Shown: positions 8,520-15,569 of the stretch, in pieces
Position numbering within the stretch: the stretch's first letter is position 1
How the letters are laid out: each line of letters starts with the position of its first letter
Assembly (NCBI GenBank): GCA_021790195.1
Contig: JAJYIF010000002.1
Span: 1-64,000 of the forward strand
Direction: 5' to 3'
DNA: 64,000 nucleotides
DNA from: Nitrospirota bacterium
GTDB taxonomy: Bacteria > Nitrospirota > Thermodesulfovibrionia > Thermodesulfovibrionales > UBA9159
The notes under the pieces: model-generated
What the model was told of the DNA's origin: nothing
Databases searched by the model: none
The model's input: only the letters and a program-made list of their open reading frames with translations
Translations under genes and position numbers: made by a program

Positions 8520-10052
8520 ATGACGGCTGTTAAAATTAGAATTGTGAAGTGCCAGTCGAGTATAAGACAGAAGATCACCTTCGGGTATTACGGCACGGTG
8601 GCGGTGGTAGTCGGTTTGTCTCTTTTCACTTTTCTGGAGCTGAGGTTTCTCGAAAAGAAGATAATGTTCGGAGAGACCATTTCGGAATTCTTCGATACAA
8701 CACTGGAGATAAGGAGGTTCGAAAAGAATTATATCCTATATGAACAGGAGGCGGACTATATCGAGAACATAAAATACGTCTTGAAGACACGCGAGATCCT
8801 CGATAATAATATCGGCCGGTTCAAGACGGCCGCTTCTGCCGAAGACATATCTGGCTTGCTGAACGACCTCAAGATGTATAAGCAGCTGATGGAGAATTAT
8901 GCATCCTGGCATCACGCCAAGGCCGCGAGGGGGCAGCTGGTCGAAGACCCCCTTCAGAGGGCGGCCCTTGAAGGGCAGATAAGGAAGATCGGCAAGGACA
9001 TTACAGCGAGGGCCGAAGACATTTCGCGGACCGAAAGAAGGAACCTTCAGGTAATACTCTATAAGACGCAGAGAAACCTTATCTTTTCGCTCATCACCCT
9101 TGCCCTCGCAGCCATAGCCGTCGGGCAGGTGCTGACCAGGATGGTCGTGAGGCCCCTGAAATCCATCGAGGTGAGCATGAGAGAGATAGCCGAAGGAAAA
9201 TTCGGCGTGGTTTCGATCCATTCGAAAGACGGGGAGATTGTATCACTCACCAACGCATTCAACACGATGCTTAAGGAGCTCGAACTGAGACAGAAGCACC
9301 TGATCAGGTCCGAGAAGCTAGCCTCCATCGGGACTCTTCTTTCCGGAGTGGCCCATGAGCTGAACAACCCCCTTTCGAATATCTCGTCGTCTTCCCAGAT
9401 ACTTTTTGAGGAGCTGGGTGAGGCCGACATGGAGTGTAAAAAAGAACTGGTTTCTCAAATCGGGGAGCAGACCGAAAGGGCCCGTCTCATTGTCCGCTCC
9501 CTGCTCGAATTTTCAAGGGAGAAGGTCTTCAAGAAAGAGACGTTGCCGCTCCTTAGGACGTTCGAGGAGACGATCCGCTTTGTCAAGGGCCAGATCCCGG
9601 CAAGGGTCGCTGTAAGACTCGACGTCTCGGATGACATTGTCATCTTCGCCGACAAGCAACGCATTCAGCAGGTTTTTCTGAACCTCATCAAGAACGCGGT
9701 CGAGTCCATAGCCGAGGAAGGGGAAGTTGTGATTAAGGCCAGGAAGCACAGGGCGATAGATAAGACCGGAGAGACCGCCGAGCTGTTCAACTACCTCAAA
9801 TATCGCGGCAAGTGTACGATAGAAGGGGACACCGTCGACATTGAGATTGCTGACACCGGCACTGGAATACCTCCGGAGATTCTTGATAGAATATTCGACC
9901 CCTTTTTTACGACGAAGGACGTGGGGAAGGGTTCGGGGCTCGGACTTTTCATAGTGCATGAGATCATAGAAGAGCACGACGGCTGTATCGCGGCCGAGAG
10001 CAGAATCGGCGAAGGCACAAAGTTTTTTATGAGCCTGCCGATAAGGGAGTGA
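8520..10052 (+). CDS. Membrane sensor histidine kinase
   Basis: About 510 residues from the ATG at 8520 (a longer frame from 8478 lacks a better ribosome-binding site). In order: a transmembrane helix near residues 22-38, a helical periplasmic sensor of about 140 residues, a second helix, a HAMP domain, the phosphoacceptor H-box (SGVAHELNNPLSNI), then the catalytic domain with N-box (NLIKNAVES), G1 (DTGTGIPPE), F-box (FDPFFTTK) and G2 (GSGLGLFI). It autophosphorylates on the H-box His and should donate to the NtrC-type regulator 40 bases downstream. The input signal is unknown; the helical sensor resembles four-helix-bundle ligand domains. Confidence 0.92.
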   Translation: MTAVKIRIVKCQSSIRQKITFGYYGTVAVVVGLSLFTFLELRFLEKKIMFGETISEFFDTTLEIRRFEKNYILYEQEADYIENIKYVLKTREILDNNIGRFKTAASAEDISGLLNDLKMYKQLMENYASWHHAKAARGQLVEDPLQRAALEGQIRKIGKDITARAEDISRTERRNLQVILYKTQRNLIFSLITLALAAIAVGQVLTRMVVRPLKSIEVSMREIAEGKFGVVSIHSKDGEIVSLTNAFNTMLKELELRQKHLIRSEKLASIGTLLSGVAHELNNPLSNISSSSQILFEELGEADMECKKELVSQIGEQTERARLIVRSLLEFSREKVFKKETLPLLRTFEETIRFVKGQIPARVAVRLDVSDDIVIFADKQRIQQVFLNLIKNAVESIAEEGEVVIKARKHRAIDKTGETAELFNYLKYRGKCTIEGDTVDIEIADTGTGIPPEILDRIFDPFFTTKDVGKGSGLGLFIVHEIIEEHDGCIAAESRIGEGTKFFMSLPIRE

Positions 10053-10091
10053 TGATGAATTGTCGCACGGAGGCAGTCTTGGAGGCAAAGA

Positions 10092-11462
10092 ATGACAGGT
10101 AGCGGAAGGGTCCTGATCGTTGACGACGAGAAGATCGCGCTCAAGAACCTCGAACACATTATGAAAAAAGAGGGCTATGATGTAGCGGGAACGCAGAGCG
10201 GACAGAACGCGCTGAAGCTTCTTGAGGAGCAGCAATTCGACGTTGTCCTCACAGACCTGAAGATGGAAAAGGTCGACGGCATGCAGATACTGGGGAGATG
10301 CCGGGAGCTTTATCCTGACACCGAAGTGGTTATGATAACCGGCTATGCAACGCTCGAATCCGCGGTCGAGACCATGAAGCACGGGGCCTTTTATTACATC
10401 GCTAAACCTTTCAAGCTGGAAGAGGTGAGAAAGGTTGTGAAAGAGGCGATCGGGAAGGTCAGGCTCAAGATGGAAAACCGGCAGCTCAGGGACCAGGTCG
10501 AGGTATACCAGGGCAAGGTCAAGATCATTACCCAGAATTCAGACATGCAGAGGCTTCTCGATATGGCAAGACAGATAGCCCCGACTGATTGCAATATCAT
10601 CATTACCGGAGAAAGCGGCACAGGAAAGGAACTCTTTGCGAGGTATATTCATTTCAGCAGCAAGCGCTCGGAGAGCCCGTTCTTTGCGATAAACTGCGGG
10701 GCCTTTACCGAGGAACTCCTCGGAAATGAGATCTTCGGGCACGAGAAGGGCGCCTTCACCGGCGCGGCCACCGTGAAGAAGGGGCTGATCGAGATGGCTA
10801 CGGGCGGGACCCTGTTCCTGGACGAGATTACAGAGATGTCCGCTTCCATGCAGGTGAAGCTCCTGAGGGTGATCCAGGAGCGGGAGGTCCTGCGGCTTGG
10901 GGCTACGGTGCCGATTAATGTGGACGTAAGATTTATTGCCGCAACCAACAGGGACATGCAGGACGCCATGAGAACAGGGCTCCTCAGGCAGGACCTCTAT
11001 TTCAGGTTAAACGTGGTCTCCCTTCACATCCCTCCGCTTTCAGAAAGGAAGGACGACATCCCACTGCTGAGTTATTTCTTTCTGAAGAAGTATTCGGCCC
11101 TCATGCAGAAGGAGGTCACCGAGGTCTCCCAGGATGTGATCAGTCTGTTGACGAACTACGACTTTCCGGGAAACGTCAGGGAACTCGAAAACATCATGGA
11201 AAGGGGCGTGGCCCTTTGCGGAGGGAATACGATAGAGGTAAGCCACCTTCCTGAGGACCTGAGGGAGCTGAGCATAAAGACCTTCAGGAAGAAGGAGGGA
11301 AGGATCCCCTCTCTGGAAGAGCAGGAGACGGCCTATATCCAGTGGGTACTGAAAGAGGTCGGCGGCAACAGGACACTAGCCGCACAGATACTCGGCATTG
11401 ACCGCGTCTCCTTGTGGAGGAAATTAAAGAAGCTGGGTTTGGAGGCCGAGGCCAAAGAATGA
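10092..11462 (+). CDS. NtrC-family sigma-54-dependent response regulator
   Basis: 456 residues. Receiver domain (residues 1-120) with DD at 11-12, phosphoacceptor Asp55 (VVLTDLK) and Lys in AKPF. AAA+ domain with Walker A GESGTGKE, the sigma-54 contact loop GAFTGA, Walker B GGTLFLDEI and arginine-finger region. C-terminal Fis-type helix-turn-helix (NRTLAAQILGIDRVSLWRKL). It activates sigma-54 promoters after phosphorylation by the adjacent kinase. Two good sigma-54 promoters elsewhere in the window (before the cytochrome and the pilin genes) are possible targets, though nothing here ties them to this regulator. Confidence 0.95.
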   Translation: MTGSGRVLIVDDEKIALKNLEHIMKKEGYDVAGTQSGQNALKLLEEQQFDVVLTDLKMEKVDGMQILGRCRELYPDTEVVMITGYATLESAVETMKHGAFYYIAKPFKLEEVRKVVKEAIGKVRLKMENRQLRDQVEVYQGKVKIITQNSDMQRLLDMARQIAPTDCNIIITGESGTGKELFARYIHFSSKRSESPFFAINCGAFTEELLGNEIFGHEKGAFTGAATVKKGLIEMATGGTLFLDEITEMSASMQVKLLRVIQEREVLRLGATVPINVDVRFIAATNRDMQDAMRTGLLRQDLYFRLNVVSLHIPPLSERKDDIPLLSYFFLKKYSALMQKEVTEVSQDVISLLTNYDFPGNVRELENIMERGVALCGGNTIEVSHLPEDLRELSIKTFRKKEGRIPSLEEQETAYIQWVLKEVGGNRTLAAQILGIDRVSLWRKLKKLGLEAEAKE

Positions 11463-11484
11463 CAGACTTGCGTCCGCCGCTCTT

Positions 11485-12672
11485 TCAGGGCAAAGCGCTC
11501 AGACCGTTCTTGATCTTCCAGAGGTAATACCGTTCAAAGGCGATTTTCAGCCACTTGTATCTGGCCCCGACTTTCAGGTCCGACTCCTGTCTGGGAGGCA
11601 GCACCGGGGCCGCCTTCATGATCGCTGCAGTATTGCCCATGTCCATGAGGCAGACCACATCTATAGGAACTCCTTCCGGAGGCGTTGATCCGGTAATGTC
11701 CGCCGCGATGCTCGTCGAAGCAGCCTTCGCCATCTTGACGGTCATATAGCCGGTTTTCGGAACACCTGTCGGAACCGGTGTCTGCTCAGGAGGAGCTATT
11801 GCGACGGCAACGCCGACAGCAAAGATGTTTCTATACTTCTTGTGTCTGTAGTTGCCGTCAACCGGTATGAACCCCCTCGGGTTTCCGAGATGCGCTACAG
11901 CTGGTACGCCTTTCATGGCCGGGGCAAACATCGAAAGTTTAAAGGGTATCTTTGTCCCCTCCTTCAGTTTCAACTCGCCAGACGTGATCTCCTCGACTAC
12001 GGCGTTAGTGATGATCCTGATATCGCGTTCCGCAAATTCGTTTTCCATCATCAACTTCGAATTTCTTAATCCGCCTATGCCGAAATGACCTATGAAGGGT
12101 TCAGACGTGACAAAGACAATTGGGACCTTGTGGCGTATTCTTCGCTTGCGCAATTCGGTGTCGATCTCAAACGCGTATTCATACGGCGGTCCGAAACAAC
12201 TAACACCCTGAACAGACCCGGTCACTATAGGTCCGGGATTCTCAAGGAACTTGTTCCATGTCCTGCTCGTTCTTTCCGCCTGGTCAAGGGTGAAGATACA
12301 TTCCGTATGCCCCTTTTCAGGTCCAAGACCGGGGACTTCTTCAAAGGCCAGATAGGGGCCTGTCGCTATTACGAGATAATCATAAGGCACTTCTCCTGAA
12401 GCCGAAACGACCCTGGATGCGTCAGCGTCTACCCCTTTAGCGGTTTCATGGATGAAGGTTATTCCTTTTCTTTCCAAAATAGGCTTGAGAGGCAGGGTTA
12501 TATCTGAGGCCTTTCTGCTCCCCATGGAAACCCAGGGGAGAGAGGGGACAAAAACGAATTTGTCGTCGTCGCAAAGGACCGTTACCTCGGCCCTCTTCCC
12601 AAGCATACGCCTTAATTCGAACGCTGCTGTGAGTCCTCCGAATGAGCCTCCTAAAACAACTATTCTCGCCAT
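11485..12672 (-). CDS. sqr: Sulfide:quinone oxidoreductase-type flavoprotein
   Basis: 395 residues. N-terminal FAD-binding GGSFGGLTAAFEL, a second dinucleotide fold ending in ATGPYLAF, and the three cysteines expected of SQR: Cys125 (HTECIF), Cys159 (GVSCFGPPYE) and Cys341 (VVCLMDMG). SQR oxidises sulfide to polysulfide or persulfide and passes electrons to membrane quinone; the amphipathic C-terminus (WLKIAFERYYLWKIKNG) would bind the membrane. GGGAGGG precedes the ATG. It is the last gene of the ArsR / selenoprotein / DsrEFH operon, which makes it the likely source of sulfane sulfur for those proteins. Confidence 0.85.
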   Translation of the reverse strand: MARIVVLGGSFGGLTAAFELRRMLGKRAEVTVLCDDDKFVFVPSLPWVSMGSRKASDITLPLKPILERKGITFIHETAKGVDADASRVVSASGEVPYDYLVIATGPYLAFEEVPGLGPEKGHTECIFTLDQAERTSRTWNKFLENPGPIVTGSVQGVSCFGPPYEYAFEIDTELRKRRIRHKVPIVFVTSEPFIGHFGIGGLRNSKLMMENEFAERDIRIITNAVVEEITSGELKLKEGTKIPFKLSMFAPAMKGVPAVAHLGNPRGFIPVDGNYRHKKYRNIFAVGVAVAIAPPEQTPVPTGVPKTGYMTVKMAKAASTSIAADITGSTPPEGVPIDVVCLMDMGNTAAIMKAAPVLPPRQESDLKVGARYKWLKIAFERYYLWKIKNGLSALP

Positions 12673-12713
12673 CGCTGCCCTCCCTGGTCTTCGTTCTCAT
12701 TGTTTTTGTTTTG

Positions 12714-13001
12714 TTAGAACATGCCAAGCACTTTGTCTGACCGGGCCATCAGGTCTATCAGCCCGCCGTAGTCTATGTTCTTTACTCTTTCCTCCAGGTC
12801 GCCGGCCGCAAGGCCCCTCAATTTCTTGTCGTCGGCCAGTACAAATGCAGAGCCGCTGAAATTCTCGAGGTTGTCCTTCTGGGCGAAATAGGCCCCGTTT
12901 TGAAGAAGAACAATGTCGGCGCCCATTCTCTCTGCCAGCGTTACACCCCTTTTCCCCTCTGTAGTATTCGGAGCGCTTCTAATAATAACTAACATTTTCA
13001 C
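12714..13001 (-). CDS. DsrH/TusB-family sulfur-relay protein, cysteine-free
   Basis: 95 residues with the DsrH/TusB fold (MKMLVIIRSAP ... ADIVLLQNGAYFA) and a typical length. In DsrEFH and TusBCD complexes the H/B subunit is structural or holds one Cys. Here no cysteine is present at all, so this copy cannot carry a persulfide and should be structural. It lies 21 bases after the DsrF-like gene and 41 bases before SQR. Confidence 0.75.
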   Translation of the reverse strand: MKMLVIIRSAPNTTEGKRGVTLAERMGADIVLLQNGAYFAQKDNLENFSGSAFVLADDKKLRGLAAGDLEERVKNIDYGGLIDLMARSDKVLGMF

Positions 13002-13022
13002 CTCCGTAATTGTCTCGTTTCT

Positions 13023-13376
13023 CTAAAAGATCATCGTCGAGTCGGCTTTCTTGAGGAGCTGAGCTATTTCGTCTATGCTCGCAACCCTGACCCCATCAAC
13101 AATGTCCCCTTCACTGATATTGTTTTCCATAAGGGAAGACTGCTCAACCAGGACCTCCACATCCATATCTATACAATCCTTTAAGGCCGCTCCGAGGTTC
13201 GTAAAGCCGGTCCCGGTTTCGTCCTGCCCCTTTTTTGCAAGCAATGCCCCTCCGTCCGTCATTATCAGGGAGACTTTGAACTCGCCGGAGACACCGCCCA
13301 GGGCATGTCTTACTGCCTCTGCCGCATTGATGTCTCCATAGGGCGGCTTACGCAGAATCATCGCAATATGTTCCAT
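13023..13376 (-). CDS. DsrF/TusC-like DsrE-family protein lacking the active-site cysteine
   Basis: 117 residues of DsrE-family fold (MEHIAMILRKPPYGD ... GVSGEFKVSLIMTDGGALLA). At the site where DsrE-type proteins have a CxxC or Cys, this protein reads VEVLVEQSSLMENN, with no cysteine; its only Cys is in ALKDCIDMDV. It is therefore probably a structural partner of the DsrE-like subunit. Its ribosome-binding site AGGAGG overlaps the TAG stop of the DsrE gene, showing tight translational coupling. Confidence 0.8.
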   Translation of the reverse strand: MEHIAMILRKPPYGDINAAEAVRHALGGVSGEFKVSLIMTDGGALLAKKGQDETGTGFTNLGAALKDCIDMDVEVLVEQSSLMENNISEGDIVDGVRVASIDEIAQLLKKADSTMIF

Positions 13377-13387
13377 TTTATTTCCTC

Positions 13388-13744
13388 CTATGCCCCGATA
13401 TTGAGCCAGATGTCGCTTTCACCCATGGTCCTGAACAGACCCTTCAGCGACCCAACTTCGACACCGTTGAGATAATCATCCTTCGCCGCACGGCGAAAGT
13501 TCAGACAGCCGCCTCAGAGATAGACCTTTAATCCCTTGGTGATGAGTTGCGAGAACTCCTCTTCCGCATTCAGTATCCCCTTTGCCTTCTGCCCTTTCAG
13601 AAAACAATACACCCCGTCCGCCGATGCTATAAGATTCACCGTGTGTCCCTTGTTCAGCGCGGAGTCTGCAATGCGGACGGCGGTTTCCGTGTTCTCATAC
13701 GAATAGGGTGAAGTTGATACAAAGAGGGTAAATGTCTTGCCCAT
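13388..13744 (-). CDS. Selenoprotein DsrE: in-frame UGA at codon 77, UxxC motif
   Basis: Read through one UGA (13514-13516), the frame gives 118 residues, the normal DsrE length, and ends in a TAG that touches the ribosome-binding site of the next gene. Read to the UGA it gives only 76 residues and stops exactly at the active site. Around it the protein reads KGLKVYL-U-GGCLNFRR, where DsrE relatives have CxxC, so selenocysteine would replace the first Cys of a redox or persulfide site (U77, C80). A hairpin matching a bacterial SECIS begins 15 bases after the UGA. AAAGGAGGA precedes the ATG. DsrE-like selenoproteins are a known class. Function here: sulfur or selenium transfer, inferred. Confidence 0.85.
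13480..13516 (-). promoter_or_regulatory. Bacterial SECIS-like element of the DsrE gene
   Basis: After the UGA come 14 bases, then the stem CUUUCGCC, the loop GUGC and the complementary strand GGCGAAGG: 8 pairs (one G-U) closing a 4-base loop that starts with G. The loop lies 22 bases from the UGA, inside the 16-37 base window usual for SelB-binding bacterial SECIS hairpins. Confidence 0.75.
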
Positions 13745-13761
13745 ATGCGTGGTCCTCCTTT

Positions 13762-14028
13762 CTATGGTAAATGCTCTGACTTACACATCTCCTGCAGAAT
13801 TATTGATTCAAGACCCTGCAGTGTTATATCGCCGCCCTTGCAGACGACCACGTCGTCTATTGCTACAGCGGGAAGTATGTTAATGAATCGCCGCTCTATA
13901 AAGGACATTTCTGACTTCTTGATTGTCTCTGTTTGGAATGTGTATTTATGTGAAAGGTCCATTACCATGGACTGAATGTTGATTCATGTCGCCCCCGGAG
14001 GATCATTGAGATATGATTTTATTATCAT
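13762..14028 (-). CDS. Thioredoxin-like selenoprotein (in-frame UGA at codon 15), SaoT-like
   Basis: From the ATG at 14028 the frame runs 88 residues through one UGA (13984-13986). The protein starts MIIKSYLNDPPGAT-U-INIQ and continues to a thioredoxin-like second half (NILPAVAIDDVVVCKGGDIT, with the cis-Pro-type LPA). Selenocysteine sits after the first beta-strand, where thioredoxin-like proteins have their active Cys. Initiation at the internal ATG (13968) would lose that strand and has no ribosome-binding site. A 6-bp hairpin with loop GGUA follows at SECIS distance. It recalls the thioredoxin-like (seleno)protein family named SaoT in databases; that match is from memory. It starts 4 bases after the arsR stop. 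Confidence 0.75.
13957..13986 (-). promoter_or_regulatory. Bacterial SECIS-like element of the thioredoxin-like gene
   Basis: Eleven bases after the UGA comes a perfect 6-bp stem GUCCAU / AUGGAC closing the loop GGUA. The loop is 17 bases from the UGA and starts with GG, as expected for a SelB-recognised hairpin. The stem is shorter than in the DsrE gene. Confidence 0.6.
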
Positions 14029-14032
14029 AGGT

Positions 14033-14407
14033 TCATTTTCCCACCGCGGCTTTTGCGTTCCTTACGCCGGGATATTTCCCTTTCTTTGTAATAGGACAGC
14101 ACGCAGGCGCGGGTAGCTTTTCGTGATAATCCTTTTTCAGAACGGTGAGAAGCTCAGGAATCATGGGATCAACCAGGAAGTAACATTTCAGCCTGCCGTC
14201 GACGTAATAATCAATGATTCCATATCGTCTCAGGAGTTGCAGGTGCTGCGATACATTCGGCTGGCTTATTTCCAGGAACCCCTCCAAATCACTCACGCAC
14301 TTCACCCCTTGCGCAAGTTCCCCGAGCAGCTTTATGCGGACAGGGTGGGCAATGACCTTCAGAAGTTCTATCTTCTCTGTGTCTGTCCTTTCAGAGAGAG
14401 AAACCAT
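14033..14407 (-). CDS. ArsR-family transcriptional regulator, first gene of the selenoprotein/sulfur operon
   Basis: 124 residues with the winged helix of ArsR/SmtB repressors (LKVIAHPVRIKLLGEL ... LEISQPNVSQHLQLLRR). Cysteines at 37, 75, 103 and 104 could sense a metal(loid), a persulfide or another thiol-reactive signal; Cys37 and Cys75 lie in the DNA-binding half, and CC at 103-104 in the tail. AAGGAGG precedes the ATG. It lies first in the operon under a strong promoter with a palindrome over the start site, so it most likely represses its own operon. Confidence 0.9.
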   Translation of the reverse strand: MVSLSERTDTEKIELLKVIAHPVRIKLLGELAQGVKCVSDLEGFLEISQPNVSQHLQLLRRYGIIDYYVDGRLKCYFLVDPMIPELLTVLKKDYHEKLPAPACCPITKKGKYPGVRNAKAAVGK

Positions 14408-14427
14408 GTGAGCCTCCTTAACATGCT

Positions 14428-14472
14428 AGTATGCTTATACTTCAATATACGGATAAAAGAATGCTTTGTCAA
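14428..14472 (-). promoter_or_regulatory. Sigma-70 promoter and operator of the ArsR/selenoprotein operon
   Basis: On the minus strand: TTGACA (14467-14472), a 17-bp spacer and TATATT (14444-14449), close to consensus. Just downstream, over the expected start site, lies a perfect inverted repeat AGTAT-AAGC-ATACT (14428-14441), a good candidate for the ArsR operator. The arsR ATG follows at 14407. Confidence 0.75.
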
Positions 14473-14564
14473 GAAGAATCTTAAGGGTTGTAGAACATAA
14501 ATGGGGGCAGCGCCCGGTTTCGATTAACACAATCAGAAGATGATTGCATCGGCCTGCGCTTCAC

Positions 14565-14593
14565 TTTACATTAATGTTTCTTTGCGCTATTCT
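14565..14593 (+). promoter_or_regulatory. Sigma-70 promoter of the OmpA-like gene
   Basis: TTTACA (14565-14570), a 17-bp spacer, TATTCT (14588-14593), 30 bases before the ATG at 14623. GAGGGGGA serves as ribosome-binding site. Confidence 0.5.
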
Positions 14594-14622
14594 TAAGCAT
14601 CTTTTTATATGAGGGGGAATCA

Positions 14623-15483
14623 ATGATGAAGAATGCTATGGCAGTGATCATCAGTCTGTTCTTTGTGCTGGCAGGTTTCGGTCTCTCCGCAGGCGCTGAC
14701 CACGATAGACAAGGGAGCAAGGACCACCCGCTGCTTTCGAGGATGCCCAATTTCCATATATCTGATTATAAAGAGACTGAATTTGACAGCTATAAATTCA
14801 TTGTAGACCAGAACAAGAAACCGGTGCCGGTCAATATCGAGGGCCATAAGTACTATATCCGATATGAGCTCGACAGAGGCGCCGCCAAGCCCGGGAACCT
14901 CAAGATTGTCAGGAACGTCGAAAATGCGCTCAAGAATATCGGCGGCAAGGTCCTCGTTGATGTGGCCGGCCAATGGGGTGTTTTCCGGTCTTCGACTATC
15001 ATGGTTCAGAAGGGAAGCAAAGAAACATGGATCAATGTAAAAGCAACGGACGCCTCTTATGAGCTGACGATCGTGGAAAAGGAAGCCATGCAGCAGGAGG
15101 TGGCGGCCAATGCCGAGGCAATGGGCAATGACATCAATACTACCGGCCATGTTTCTGTCTACGGAATATACTTTGATACAGGCAAGTCGGAGGTTAAGCC
15201 GGAGTCGGACGCCGCTATCTCGGAGATCGCAAAACTTCTCAAGAACAACGACGCGCTGAAGATATACGTCGTCGGACATACAGACAACGTGGGCTCCTTT
15301 GATTCCAATATGAAACTGTCAAAAGACCGCGCGGATGCCGTGGTAAAGGCCCTGTCCGGCAAATACGGGATAGCCGCAGCGCGGTTGAGGCCTCATGGCG
15401 TCGCCTCTCTTTCACCGGTTGCGTCGAACGACACAGAAGACGGAAAGGCGAAGAACAGGCGGGTAGAACTGGTCAAGCAGTAG
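14623..15483 (+). CDS. OmpA-family periplasmic/outer-membrane protein
   Basis: 286 residues with an N-terminal signal peptide (about 1-25, cleavage near LSAGA). The middle region (about 40-165) has no repeat or barrel pattern that I recognise. The C-terminus, from about residue 180, is an OmpA/MotB peptidoglycan-binding domain (YGIYFDTGKSEVKPESD ... VVGHTDNVGSFDSN ... LSKDRADAVVKAL ... KNRRVELV). It probably links the outer membrane to the cell wall. Monocistronic. Confidence 0.9.
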   Translation: MMKNAMAVIISLFFVLAGFGLSAGADHDRQGSKDHPLLSRMPNFHISDYKETEFDSYKFIVDQNKKPVPVNIEGHKYYIRYELDRGAAKPGNLKIVRNVENALKNIGGKVLVDVAGQWGVFRSSTIMVQKGSKETWINVKATDASYELTIVEKEAMQQEVAANAEAMGNDINTTGHVSVYGIYFDTGKSEVKPESDAAISEIAKLLKNNDALKIYVVGHTDNVGSFDSNMKLSKDRADAVVKALSGKYGIAAARLRPHGVASLSPVASNDTEDGKAKNRRVELVKQ

Positions 15484-15569
15484 TAACAGAAAAAGTTCGA
15501 AAAGATATTCAGCCCCGAGGAAGAAGCATAATATAAAGCTTTAGGGCGGAAGAGCGGGTCAGGCAACCT

